Assembly: GCA_918797485.1 (NCBI GenBank)
Contig: CAKKNE010000005.1
Coordinates: forward strand, 620,001-684,000
Length of the DNA stretch: 64,000 bases
Direction: 5' to 3'
Source of the DNA: Pelagomonas calceolata
Taxonomy: Eukaryota > Sar > Pelagophyceae > Pelagomonadales > Pelagomonadaceae
Shown here: piece by piece, positions 19,501-27,900 of the stretch
Layout: each line of letters starts with the position of its first letter
How positions within the stretch are numbered: the first letter of the stretch is position 1
Notes under the pieces: generated by a model
What the model was told of the DNA's origin: nothing
Database searches by the model: none
The model's input: only the letters and a program-made list of their open reading frames with translations
Translations under genes and position numbers: made by a program

Positions 19501-19732
19501 AGAGGTCGTGGGCCTTCTCGCGCAGGTCGGGGGGAAGCAAATGACCGTGATCCGCGAGTAGCCGCGACGCTTTGGCTGCCCTCTCCGCGCTGCGCTTGAC
19601 GGCGGGAGCATGCTCCTCCGGGGCGAGCGGGGCGAGGGCGGCGAGGTCCGCCGCAGCTCCCGCGTCCCAAAGCGCGAGGACGACGAGGACGGAACGCATC
19701 GTGCGGCGGGCTGCCTGTCTCCTGTCTCCCAT
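16571..19732 (-). CDS. Large secreted Cys-rich membrane protein, no family recognised
   Basis: A 1053-aa single exon. An internal ATG at 19699 gives a clean signal peptide (MRSVLVVLALWDAGAAA) and is a plausible alternative start. Residues 1-450 are Cys-poor, with helical Ala/Lys/Glu stretches then beta-rich sequence; after about 490 the protein becomes Cys-rich and acidic with many regularly placed Cys pairs (MCPQSCQDDIACMIAACSDC; PGCGCDCADFL). A membrane helix lies near 965-985 (GLVAIGLTFTGITIAAIANA), followed by about 65 residues with six more Cys. The topology suggests a large extracellular domain with disulfides. No catalytic motif is visible. It is probably a pelagophyte surface protein (inference). 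Confidence 0.7.
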   Translation of the reverse strand: MGDRRQAARRTMRSVLVVLALWDAGAAADLAALAPLAPEEHAPAVKRSAERAAKASRLLADHGHLLPPDLREKAHDLLNEHDFRVHAALDSARPGPALAAIQKKESGYLKAFQKLGGERAATKAKQLPKDEERRKLRATRDVLRAATGLDAEEPVWGAPFRALEELFGDGHAPMEALGVSAKFFEDGTALTRRYHVALQPPCDCWTFGREAVVEQARNVAESLKAPPLVEAWLDSIAADDTGKLPSVGFGVSAEDGACKLYVLNYGGNELPPLPLVDSLPQTARKPDRAPSVLVSVEWKFGDMKTQQMRQYAVEAAEGDVAVARHTQDERFAGDELVAALDGTFGVKQSEDIAVTAPFQYVGDTTPPLVAAPLSKSGLKLKRQDGGIDSNAETDAKLAALLKDAAPGAGAWLDKSRVIRHALSNVQFGEGFVTLYRHPTVFGFVDPSSAPQHLALRNALTKNTHSLRRRLSGLTACDQAEEDFIDRAVSDAAFVCVAFDLWIVVVRRLLDCVESCLVGRRAPVDATHSFSDTQVWGSNPDDSTCAQDGKNPANAGMCPQSCQDDIACMIAACSDCALVDAVCDEPVDLGAHPSLASGDLRFQYKAPVVMAGADGSNRDNIEGDCHTYVDQSDIVQPLGRKSLEGQLEDDVQCKDKHQDDIDFDCWVESDHNDAGTATIVCEGCSPDGTQSGFEAAMATFFQNLVASTGGPCSFDAAASLTSLAGATSNVQSRYSDVDDAMVPDNKKLQMPYGDSGLFETMNLWGPEGCRYPYYGFLPDEPLCKDCSSMAQAKEDVLNGLWDGPCNDDDPRGDDDSLPLPPNYPGCGCDCADFLRRDLSTACTATSCINVAQQYAPANSVCAGSDFKWDTTAAGCTDLYGTGTQFDSTWSGHACLDSTGATTVVQDASATCYQTQASISEADLVDYKANPKQCAVKPIYEEDDDDADGGSELVMSGGLVAIGLTFTGITIAAIANAVQEQCALGPTIVYEAGTTHPYYIGPNLCTIGAHTYASKNTVRDASPRKVCRKFCEAASEKGELALKHVQGLTCYCKRK

Positions 19733-19984
19733 AGCTTCTCATAATCTGATGTGCCTGGCGCGATATATCGATATCGATGATGATAGGGGGGGTTTCGAAA
19801 CCGAACGTACCATACGATACTGATACGAGTTTGATACCGACTTTTACTTTCAGGCGGCCTAGCTCCACGGCGCGTGCTTATTAATCTGAGAATCAGTGAG
19901 ATCCCGGCGGCCAGTTTCCCGGAGGGACCCAGCGATAGCCGCGACGCGCTTAGGAACAACGAAATCACAAAAGCAGAAACCCCC

Positions 19985-21642
19985 TTACCCCTTAATCACG
20001 GCGACCGGCCGCAGCTTGACCACTTTGTTCGAGATGCCCGCGTCGTGGCACGTGTCGACGACGCTCGTCACGTCTTTATAGGCCTCGGGCGCCTCCTCCA
20101 TGACGAGCTTGGGCGACGCGATTCTAATAGAAATCCCCTTCTTGTCCAGATTTGCGAGGACATCTTCATACGCCAGTGTCCGACGAGTCTTGTTCCGAGA
20201 CTGGGCCCGTCCCGCACCGTGGCACGTGCTCCCAAAGGTCTGCCTCATACCTTTATCGGTGCCGGCCAAAACATAACTACAAGTGCCCATGGTACCACCA
20301 ATCAGGACGGGCTGGCCCGTGAACTGATAATCCACAGGTATGAGAGGATGGTGCGGCGGAAACGCTCTGGTAGCTCCTTTCCGATGCACGAGCAGAGTCT
20401 TCATCTTGCCATCGACCAGATGCTCCTCGGTCTTCGCGATGTTGTGACTCACATCATACACGACCTTCATATCTAGATCATCTGGTGTCGACCCGAACTG
20501 CTTGGCAAAAGCTTGTCTGACCAGAAACGTCATGCTCGACCGATTGACCCACGCGTAGTTCGCCGCGGCGGCCATGCTCTTCAAGTAGTCCTGGCCCTCC
20601 TCGGATTGGATGCGAGCACAGGCGAGCTGCCTATCATTATTCTTGAGACCTGGATCCTTCTCCGCGGCGCGTTCCATGCCTAGTAAAGCATCCGTGGCCA
20701 CTTGGTGGCCCAGACCCCGACTCCCCGAGTGGATCATGACCACAACTTGACCTTTTTCGCCGATACCCATCCGTCGAGCCGCCCACTCGTCGTGCACCTC
20801 GTCGACGATTTGAATCTCGCAGTAGTGGTTGCCCGCGCCGAGCGTGCCGAGCTGCGGCAGGCCCCGCTTCTTCGCTCTTCGACTGACTTTGGAGGGATCG
20901 GCAGACAACATGCGCCCGTGCTCCTCGCAGTGCTCCTTGTCCTCGACCCAGGCGTAGCCCTCCCTTAATGACCAGTCCATGCCCAGTTCCAGTGCCGCAT
21001 CCAACGCTGACGCCGAGGTCGGAATAACTCCTCTCGAACCAACTCCAACGGGGATGTGGTCGAACAGCTGCTGCGCGAGCGTCTCGCGGTGCTCCGAGAT
21101 ATCTTTTTCGAATAAATTCGTTCTCAATAATCTCACCCCACAATTGATGTCAAAGCCCACGCCGCCCGGACTGACGACGGCCTCGGGGTCGTCGCAGTCG
21201 AAGGCCGCAACTCCCCCAATGGTAAAGCCGTAGCCGGAATGCAAGTCCGGCATGCCCATGCTACACCCGACGATGCCCGGCAGCGCGGCCACGTTCGCGA
21301 TCTGTTTTATGGCTGGGAGGAACCCTCCGTGGCCCGCCGCCGCGCACTGTTGTTTGAGTTCGTCAAACACGAGGTCTTCCAGGGCCGAATTGACGTAGAA
21401 GCGGCCCTCAACCTGCACGGCGCATTTCTCTCAAAAAACGACCCACGACCTCGTCTCCTGGACACGAGTCGCGTCGACGGCGTGAAGGCGCCGCAGCACC
21501 GCGGGACGCCGCGTTTTGCGCGCATGTTCGGAACGAAGCCCGGTTTTATGGTCCAGGACGTCGCGTCGTTGCGGCTCAGGAACTTCATCTCCTCCTCGTA
21601 GGTGCGCACGGGCGCCGCGACCTTCTGGCCGAAGGCGGACAT
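19985..21642 (-). CDS. RTCB: tRNA-splicing ligase RTCB
   Basis: A 516-aa protein (exons 21642-21520 and 21412-19985) close to the human protein along its whole length. RTCB joins tRNA exon halves, and XBP1-type mRNA halves, via GTP-dependent 3'-phosphate ligation. Seen: the N-terminal [11 protein letters not shown] block, [27 protein letters not shown], the metal Cys in [16 protein letters not shown] (C132), [33 protein letters not shown] (the guanylated-His region) and the C-terminal LRPVAVIKG. The start MSAFGQKV fits the family. The intron falls exactly at the PNM/VEG junction. With GC as donor the junction reads NMR-VEG; other eukaryotes have NMQ-VEG. Confidence 0.95.
21413..21519 (-). mobile_element. 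Type-2 introner-like intron in RTCB
   Basis: 107 bp on the minus strand, starting GCAAAACGC and ending GCCGTGCAG. Its core (TTCACGCCGTCGACGCG ... TCCAGGAGACGAGG ... CGTGGGT) closely matches the intron at 63183-63330 of the MAPK-like kinase, so both derive from one repeat family, distinct from type 1. A GC donor is required for the frame. Confidence 0.75.
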
Positions 21643-21978
21643 GGTTCTTTTAGTGTCGCGGTGTGCTGCTGTCCAAAAGAGTGTTGCTCGCTGCCGGAGC
21701 CAAGTGCTGCGCGGCGCGGCGACGGCGAGCACTTGGGCGGTTTGTAGGTGCTATTCGCAGCTGTGCCAAGCGTATTATGCGCGCTGTCGCACTGCACTGG
21801 CGTGCCCGTCGTCGCGTTTCCAGCAGCCTCGCTCAGATGCTGCTCTGCCTAGCTAGGCGGCTCTCCGGCTGTGCAGCAGCGACGAGCGCGCTAATAGAGC
21901 AAGCAGACCGCCTGCAGCAAGTGGCGAGATAGCAGCGATACGCCTGCAATTGAAACGAGCAGCGATGCGGCCGTAAAC
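21643..21978. promoter_or_regulatory. Divergent promoter region
   Basis: 336 bases between RTCB (minus) and the 2-OG oxygenase gene (plus). No CTAG-type copy with the full motif and no other recognisable element. Confidence 0.4.
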
Positions 21979-22782
21979 ATGCTGCACCTTGCCCCCACAA
22001 AGCGCTACACAATCCTCGAACGCGGCGCACCGATAGTGCCACGCATCCCGCTCGCCGCCGCCGCGAGCGCGCACGGAATACAATTGCTCAAAAAGCACGG
22101 CTACTTCGTCGCGACCGAGATCGGCGCCGCGTTGGAGAATGACGTCGCAACAATCGAAACCGAACTAGAAAACTTCTTCGCCAAATCGACGGAACGAAAG
22201 GAAAAATGCATGGGTACGGTCTACGCCAACGAACGGGGCCTGCCCATGTTCCGCCGGGGCTACGAAAGGCAACAACACGTGCGGGAGTGTTTTCGCGTTC
22301 CTGTCCAGGAGGAGGGCCAGCCCTGGCCCTCTCCTCGAACAAAGGTGTGCTGGCGGCGCGTCATCACGCGCTTCCAAGCTTTATCAGATGCGTTGCTAGA
22401 AGCGGTTGTCCCGGGACACGAGCGAGGCGAAGATTTTTCGCTGGCCTATTGTTTTAGGTACGGTGAAAATGACGGCGGCGCGAACGGAGGTACTGATAAT
22501 ACGTTGGTGGGCGAGCACGCGGACGTGTCGTTAGTTGTCGTGGAACCGGTGGCGCGAGTCGCGGGCCTCGAAGTGTACGACTTGTGTTTGAAGCGGTGGG
22601 TCTGCGTCGAGGCCGTGTGTGTTCCTGGAAAGGAGCTCGTCGTCTTCGTGGGCAGGGCCCTCTCGTCAAAGACGGGGCTGCCGGCGCTCAAACACCGCGT
22701 CGTCAAGGCGGGCCGCGCGCGGCTGTCGTTCCTCTTCGAGCAGAAGTACGCGGCCTTCTTCGAGGGAGGGCTCCAGCACTGA
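21979..22782 (+). CDS. 2-oxoglutarate/Fe(II) oxygenase (IPNS-like)
   Basis: A 267-aa single-exon protein of the isopenicillin-N-synthase-like dioxygenase type. Residues 32-60 hold the N-terminal ITLLKKHGYFV-like segment (IQLLKKHGYFVATEIG). The Fe ligands are the His and Asp of EHADVSLVVVEP (about 176-178) and the distal His in ALKHRVVKAG; the following GRARLSFLFEQKY supplies the Arg and Ser that bind 2-oxoglutarate. The members hydroxylate or desaturate small molecules; the substrate is unknown. The ATG is supported by good composition from the first codon. Confidence 0.78.
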   Translation: MLHLAPTKRYTILERGAPIVPRIPLAAAASAHGIQLLKKHGYFVATEIGAALENDVATIETELENFFAKSTERKEKCMGTVYANERGLPMFRRGYERQQHVRECFRVPVQEEGQPWPSPRTKVCWRRVITRFQALSDALLEAVVPGHERGEDFSLAYCFRYGENDGGANGGTDNTLVGEHADVSLVVVEPVARVAGLEVYDLCLKRWVCVEAVCVPGKELVVFVGRALSSKTGLPALKHRVVKAGRARLSFLFEQKYAAFFEGGLQH

Positions 22783-22982
22783 GGTCTTGTGTAAGTTTTT
22801 GTCTGTCGCGGCGACGGCGTGGGTCGGCCTGCTCACCTTTCCGATGCAGAGGCCTCCCGTGGCCGACTTGACGGCGGGCGGCGGGTATATCTTCGAAGAA
22901 TACGAGGCATTCCGAGCGGGTCTTGCCTGGCATTTGCCAATTCCATTGCTCTCTCATAGTTAGTCCAATACCTCTTGGCGCC

Positions 22983-23005
22983 CTAGTGTGTCAATGGGAC
23001 GCTAG
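22983..23005 (+). promoter_or_regulatory. CTAG-motif copy
   Basis: Begins CTAGTGTGTCAATGG and ends GACGCTAG. It lies 477 bases upstream of the sulfotransferase start at 23482, further than most copies. Confidence 0.5.
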
Positions 23006-23045
23006 CTGCTTGTCAAGGATTTCAGGGCACCTTTTGACGCTGGAA

Positions 23046-23122
23046 GGCCCGACCGCGGAACGCCACCGCCCGGCGGAACGCCACAGGCCTGACAGGCGTC
23101 CGGCGCGTTCCGCGGTCGGGCC
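23046..23122. repeat. Perfect 18-bp inverted repeat (hairpin)
   Basis: GGCCCGACCGCGGAACGC at 23046-23063 is exactly reverse-complemented at 23105-23122, with a 41-base loop. A partial third copy of CGGAACGCCAC lies inside the loop. It is intergenic; function unknown. Confidence 0.7.
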
Positions 23123-23325
23123 GGAGACGTCGACCGCGGGATGCGAGCGCCGGGGTTGTTGGTCCGGCGTAGGGCCTACCTTCCTCCTGGTCCTCCTCTT
23201 CCTGGTCCTCGTCGTCGTCGTCGTCATCGCTCTCCTCGGGCCCCAGTCGTCGCCGTCTCCAGACATCCGGCACGGGTGTAACTCAAACGCAGCGGCTTCC
23301 GAGGGCTCCCGCGCTTAGGTAATCC

Positions 23326-23347
23326 CTAGCGGTCAGTAAGACACTAG
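23326..23347 (-). promoter_or_regulatory. CTAG-motif copy, reverse orientation
   Basis: On the minus strand it reads CTAGTGTCTTACTG then ACCGCTAG, close to consensus. It lies 134 bases upstream of the sulfotransferase start at 23482, pointing away from it, so the motif may act in either orientation. Confidence 0.6.
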
Positions 23348-23481
23348 GCATCACAAGGCTCACAAGGCAAGCTCCGCGCCGGGATTCGAGCCCGTACGCG
23401 CGGTAGCACGAGGTGGCGGGGCAGCCACGGCTGCCCTTACGCCGCCGTACGGCTGCCTCGCGCTGCCGCGGAGCAGCAATA

Positions 23482-24558
23482 ATGCTCAGCTGGCTCGTAC
23501 TCCTCGCTTTAGCAGAGGCCGCCCCGCCGCCCTACACACGCATGGAGAGAGAGGCGGCGCCGCAGCTCACAATTATTCCAAGACGACAGCGACAATGCGC
23601 CCAAGCATGTGTGAGGAAAGGAGACGGCTACGTCTACGCCCAGCACCTGCGCAAGGCCGGAGGCACTTTGTTACGAACTTATTTGGCCATGTACCGCTGC
23701 GCGCCCCTGCGCCAAGCCATGTCCGCGACGCAACTTTATAGACTACCAAGAGGCTTCCCTCGCGAAGGAACAGCACCCGCGGCCGCCCAGGAGTCGCTGG
23801 CCTTCAACACGCAGAACTTTCTGTTAAGGCCGGCTACCGTCTACATCACGCTTATCAGACATCCAGTGGATCGTATTGAAAGTCTGTACTTTTTTGAGGG
23901 CAAATGGCCCCAAAAAAGTTATAGGAGAACAGAAGACACGGCGATACCTCTCGAAAAGTGGCTGCGCAAGGTCCGGGCGACGTCTAAGAGAAGATCCTGG
24001 GGCTCCCAGAACCATTTAAAGCAGAGAGGGGCGTTTCCGCTGCGCCAGCGGATATGGGACGAAGTGTCAGAATACTACGTCCAGATCTTTTCTGGTGTCG
24101 CGGCGGAGGCCACTGACAAGCATCTGGACGTGGCGAAGAGTGTGTTAGATAACTTCGACGCGGTGTTGATTTTAGAAAGGTTGTCTACGGAAGAGGGCCG
24201 CGACGAAGCGGAGGCATTACTGCGGAAGCTCCTGCCGACCCCCCGCGTCGAGCGTGCGTGCCCGCCGCGCCTACCGCTGCACAAGGTCAACGAAGGGAGC
24301 GTGCGGAAGCGGGCCGAGCCGCTGTCTCGGGAAGATCGACTGCGGATTGTCGCGCTGAATCCGCTTGACTTGGAGTTGTACCGACACGCCGTGACGGTCC
24401 ACAAGGAGCGCGTTGTCGAAGTCATGGGGCCGTGTCGTGTCCGTACAAACTGCACTTCGGTTCGAGATCGCGACCTGAACCTCATTTGGGGCGAGGGCGC
24501 GTTACGAAGCTGCGGGCGGATGGTCTACCGCTCTGGTCGGGCGGGGTGCCGCGCGTGA
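23482..24558 (+). CDS. Golgi-type sulfotransferase, tandem copy 1
   Basis: A 358-aa single-exon protein from ATG 23482, with signal peptide MLSWLVLLALAEAAPP. The PAPS 5'-phosphosulfate loop is HLRKAGGTLLRTYL and the 3'-phosphate segment is LIRHPVDRIESLYF, as in carbohydrate sulfotransferases of the heparan-sulfate 2-O/6-O type. Then come YYVQIFSGVAAEATDKHLDVAKSVL split by Ala-rich sequence, a DAVLILERLSTEEGRDEA helix and a C-terminal SCGRMVYRSGRAGCRA tail with conserved Cys. It likely sulfates an extracellular or cell-wall polysaccharide. The gene at 24820-26007 is a clear paralogue. The longer in-frame reading from 23413 starts at GTG and covers a likely 5' leader. Confidence 0.82.
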   Translation: MLSWLVLLALAEAAPPPYTRMEREAAPQLTIIPRRQRQCAQACVRKGDGYVYAQHLRKAGGTLLRTYLAMYRCAPLRQAMSATQLYRLPRGFPREGTAPAAAQESLAFNTQNFLLRPATVYITLIRHPVDRIESLYFFEGKWPQKSYRRTEDTAIPLEKWLRKVRATSKRRSWGSQNHLKQRGAFPLRQRIWDEVSEYYVQIFSGVAAEATDKHLDVAKSVLDNFDAVLILERLSTEEGRDEAEALLRKLLPTPRVERACPPRLPLHKVNEGSVRKRAEPLSREDRLRIVALNPLDLELYRHAVTVHKERVVEVMGPCRVRTNCTSVRDRDLNLIWGEGALRSCGRMVYRSGRAGCRA

Positions 24559-24644
24559 GCAAGGGCGGCGTGTTGTGCGGACCTTCGCGTCCTCCTCTCC
24601 TCCTCCCCTCCGAGTTTGTCCTCGATTGTAATTTACTTCTTTTT

Positions 24645-24666
24645 CTAGTGTCTTTCATGCCGCTAG
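24645..24666 (+). promoter_or_regulatory. CTAG-motif copy
   Basis: Begins CTAGTGTCTTTC and ends GCCGCTAG. It is 154 bases upstream of the second sulfotransferase start (24820), inside the 261-base gap that separates the tandem pair. Confidence 0.6.
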
Positions 24667-24819
24667 CTAATCGCATCGATCCGAAGGAGAGCCAAGCAGT
24701 GGTGCACGGCGCTAAGGCGTCGACCGTGGAGCCATAGCATTCATACCTTAGCCGCCGGGCAGCCCTGGTTGGCTGCCGAGGCGCTGGGGCAGCACTCGCA
24801 GCGCTGGGCAGCCGCACGG

Positions 24820-26007
24820 ATGCAAGCCCTCCTCTGGGTGCTGGCCCTGGCCGCGAGCCAAGAGCACGGGCGGCGCCCGCTCCACGAGCGGCGCCGGAGG
24901 CCGGTGAGAGACAAGACCGCCCGCCAACAGGCCGCCGCCGCCCGCGCGCGCGCCCGCGGGTATCTAGAAGCGCCCCAACTACATATAACGGAGGACTTGT
25001 TACCTGAGGCACCAATCAATGACGTCGCCCCACCAACATTGACGGAGGCGCAGCGACAAGCGACACCGACCCTCCGGAAGCTGCCCGTCAACGACCAGAG
25101 GAGGGCCTGCGCACAAGCGTGCACCGCAGAGGGCAAAGGCACGGTCTACGCCCAGCACCTGCGCAAGGCCGGCGGGACCTTGCTGAGGCAGTACCTCGCC
25201 CGTTATCGATGTAAACCCTTCGACACCATCGTCTCGAAGCGCCAGCGACTTGTACAGAGGGGCGTGCCGCGCGCACATACGGCACATACGGTCATCCAAG
25301 GTGAAAACGCCTTCAACCCCCAGTCAATCTTGATGAGACCTTCAACAGTCTACGTGACCATATTAAGGGACCCTATCAGCAGAGTGGCTTCATCATTTTT
25401 TGCGGATGATGGTGTTCATTTTGAGAACTGGCTAGAAGGCATTCAGCGCGCCTCGCAGGAACGCTCCAAGGATGCGACAGCGTTCCACTCTTCTCAGAGA
25501 GTCTGGCCCCTCTCTGTCAAAATTCACGAGGAGGTGGCGAATTATTACGTCCAGGTGTTTTCTGGTGTGGCGGCGCACCCTATAACTCAAAAACATTTCG
25601 ATGCGGCCGTGTCCACCTTGTCCAATTTCGACGTCGTGCTCGTCTTGGAACATTTGAGCACGCCGGACGGCCGAAAGGAGGCCATGAGTCTCTTGGAGCG
25701 GGCGCTGCCGCTACCGTCCATCGCGCGCTGCCCGCCGTCCATACGGCCGCGGCCCGTGAATAGTGGACGGAAAGGTGTACTAACAGAAGGTCAGAGACGA
25801 CGCATCGCGGACCTGAACGTCTATGATGTGAAGCTCTACGAGCACGCGGTGACCCTGATGAACGCGCGGATCGCCTCCGTAGACATGGAGTGTGCTCCTC
25901 GAAACTGCTCGGCGGCGCCCGACGACTCGTTGAACTTGCTCCATGGCGAGGACGCTTTGGACAGTTGCGGCCGCCTCATCCCGCGGAAGTGCCGCCGCGA
26001 CGCGTGA
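24820..26007 (+). CDS. Golgi-type sulfotransferase, tandem copy 2
   Basis: A 395-aa single-exon paralogue of the preceding gene: signal peptide MQALLWVLALAASQ, an extra Arg-rich stem region of about 60 residues, the AQHLRKAGGTLLRQYLAR PAPS loop, ILRDPISRVASSFF, NYYVQVFSGVAAHPITQKHF and a final LNLLHGEDALDSCGRLIPR. The two proteins share motif order throughout, so they arose by tandem duplication, but loops have diverged well beyond a recent copy. ATG 24820 follows a GGGCAGCC word at 24806-24813; the upstream extension begins with TTG. Convergent with the LRR gene, 188 bases away. That gap holds only GC-rich CGCCGTCGC-type words. Confidence 0.82.
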   Translation: MQALLWVLALAASQEHGRRPLHERRRRPVRDKTARQQAAAARARARGYLEAPQLHITEDLLPEAPINDVAPPTLTEAQRQATPTLRKLPVNDQRRACAQACTAEGKGTVYAQHLRKAGGTLLRQYLARYRCKPFDTIVSKRQRLVQRGVPRAHTAHTVIQGENAFNPQSILMRPSTVYVTILRDPISRVASSFFADDGVHFENWLEGIQRASQERSKDATAFHSSQRVWPLSVKIHEEVANYYVQVFSGVAAHPITQKHFDAAVSTLSNFDVVLVLEHLSTPDGRKEAMSLLERALPLPSIARCPPSIRPRPVNSGRKGVLTEGQRRRIADLNVYDVKLYEHAVTLMNARIASVDMECAPRNCSAAPDDSLNLLHGEDALDSCGRLIPRKCRRDA

Positions 26008-26195
26008 CCCCCGACGCCGTCGCCGCGGCAGCCAACGCGACGACCGTGAGCGGATGCTCACCCCTACGCTGCCGCGACGGCGGCGTGGGACGACCGCCGA
26101 AGCGCCGGCGACTGGCGTGGCTGGACGCGCCGCCTACGCGATGTCTCCCCCCGACGCCATCACCGCGGCGACGCACTGTGTTGTAACATGTGTCC

Positions 26196-27479
26196 TTACT
26201 TCTTCCCCTTCTTCGCTTTCGCCTTCTTCTGGACCCCTCCCCGAATGATGCATTTCCCGAAGCCCTCCCAGGTCTCTTCCAGCATCTCGGGGGGCACCTT
26301 GCACTTCTCCTTGCCCTTGTAGAGGGGCTTGCCGCATCTTAGATCAAGTTCCTTCATGTTGATCCAATTAATAGCTGTAGCAGGCAGACTCTTCAGGCCC
26401 GCGCATTTCCTCGCTTCGATCTCCTTCAGGTTCACGAGGTCGCCCATGGACGCGGGGACGGCCGAGAACTTGGGGTTGTTTGTTATGTAGAGCTCTTCTA
26501 ATGATAAACACTGCGAAATGGTCTCTGGTAACGTTTTTACGTTATTTGAGCTGAGTGTGAGGTTCTTAAGTTTGATGCAATTACCGATCTCGTCCGGTAT
26601 GGCCTCCAATTTATTTTTATATAAATGTAACTCCTCCAGCTCGACACACTTCGCCAGGATATCCGCGGGTATGTCCCCAATCTTGTTATCTCCGAGATTC
26701 AGCAACTTGAGCTTCGTACAGGATGACAATTGTGCCGGTATTCGCTCTAACTGGTTCTTCCGCAAATCGAGCATCTCCAGCGCTGTTAACGACGAGATGG
26801 TCTCGGGGACCTCCGTGATTGCATTGGCACCCGCGTATAAATGCTTGCACGAGGCCCACTCTGTTAATGCACCAGTTGGTAGAGCTGTGAGCTTGTTGTA
26901 TCGCAAGTTCAGCGTCTCGATCTGCTTCCACGCGCTACACGACGACGGTACCTCCGTCAGTTCATTCTTCGACACAGATAGCGTTCTTATGGAAGTCCAG
27001 TTGCCGATGTCCGACGGTAATGCCGTGAGCTGATTATGGTCCAGATACAACTCCTCCAATGACGTGACGTCGGTCGCTCGGCCCGTCAAGGGTCCATTTA
27101 AGAAATTATGCGCCAAGTTCAAGATCTTGAGAGATGTAATGTGTTCTAGGGACTGGAAGACGTGGTCCGACGAGAACAGCTGGTTCCGCGATAAATCGAC
27201 GCGGACCAATCGAGTTAGTGAGGGCGACCGAGGCACCTCGTCGGGCACGAACCCAAGGCCCGACGCGCTCATGTCCAGGTAATCTCTTTTAAATTCGCCG
27301 ACCTTCTTGATGCGCGCTTGCACGCACTCCCTCTTGATCTCGTTCGCGCGTTCGCGCCGCTCGATGGCGTCGCCTAATCTCGGACACATGCAGCGCTCCC
27401 GTTCCACGAGCATGGCCCGCGTCGTCACGATGGCGTCGGCGTCGGCGCCGCCCTTGCCTTTTTTGCCCTTCTTGGGCAT
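26196..27479 (-). CDS. Leucine-rich repeat protein with Lys-rich ends
   Basis: A 427-aa single-exon protein. Both ends are Lys/Gly-rich (MPKKGKKGKGG at the start, KKAKAKKGKK at the end). Residues about 80-390 contain roughly a dozen LRRs of 22-24 residues of the LxxLxLxxNxLxxLP type (LEELYLDHNQLTALPSDIG; LEMLDLRKNQLERIPAQL; LKLLNLGDNKIGDIPADIL). This is the SHOC2/plant PIRL class of intracellular Ras-group LRR proteins, which act as scaffolds. A four-Cys cluster is not present; one CMCP sits near residue 32. No kinase or TIR domain is attached. Confidence 0.85.
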   Translation of the reverse strand: MPKKGKKGKGGADADAIVTTRAMLVERERCMCPRLGDAIERRERANEIKRECVQARIKKVGEFKRDYLDMSASGLGFVPDEVPRSPSLTRLVRVDLSRNQLFSSDHVFQSLEHITSLKILNLAHNFLNGPLTGRATDVTSLEELYLDHNQLTALPSDIGNWTSIRTLSVSKNELTEVPSSCSAWKQIETLNLRYNKLTALPTGALTEWASCKHLYAGANAITEVPETISSLTALEMLDLRKNQLERIPAQLSSCTKLKLLNLGDNKIGDIPADILAKCVELEELHLYKNKLEAIPDEIGNCIKLKNLTLSSNNVKTLPETISQCLSLEELYITNNPKFSAVPASMGDLVNLKEIEARKCAGLKSLPATAINWINMKELDLRCGKPLYKGKEKCKVPPEMLEETWEGFGKCIIRGGVQKKAKAKKGKK

Positions 27480-27900
27480 GCTTACGAGGCCTCGGCGCCG
27501 GCGGCGGTGCGGTGGGCGGCGTCTGCCGGGCGCTTAGCTCTGCTTGGCCTAGCTGCCCCACTTGCGTCCGCTGCTCGCGGCAGCGGCGACAGCTGCCTCG
27601 CGCGTCTCACGCGTCCCGTGGCTTCTCCCTCGACGGGCTTTGGGCTTTTTTGCCTGCTCTCGTAGCAGCCTCGCGCGTTATTACCCTCGCGGCGGCAGGC
27701 GCTGGGCTTTCAAGGCTAGTATGGGCTAGTGTCCCGGCCGCCGGGCCGATTGCCCCAGAGATTTCCCCGCGGTCAAAATGTAGACCATGTGTCCCGAGGC
27801 CCCGCCGTACGGATAGCAGCCGCGGAACCGTGGGCGCGAGCACGGCGCGGCGGCGCCAGGACAAACACTCCACGCCGTCGAGCAGACTAAATAAACAGCT
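27480..27900. other. Intergenic region between minus-strand genes
   Basis: 421 bases. It should include the LRR gene promoter. CTAGTGTCCCGGCCG near 27726-27740 is a half-match to the CTAG motif. The word CCACGCCGTCGAGCAG near 27872-27887 equals part of the type-1 introner core, possibly a relic. Confidence 0.4.

Larger units (their letters stand above)
22783..23481. other. Intergenic region with two CTAG motifs and a hairpin
   Basis: 699 bases between two plus-strand genes. It contains CTAG-motif copies at 22983 (+) and 23326 (-), an 18-bp perfect inverted repeat (23046-23063 with 23105-23122) and a GGGCAGCC word at 23419-23426 shortly before the next gene. A tRNA-like T-loop near 23380 does not fold into a tRNA. 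Confidence 0.5.

Noticed and set aside
23378-23410. tRNA-like sequence (GGGATTCGAGCCCG)
   Set aside because: The T-stem has a mismatch and no D-arm, anticodon arm or acceptor pairing can be found upstream.
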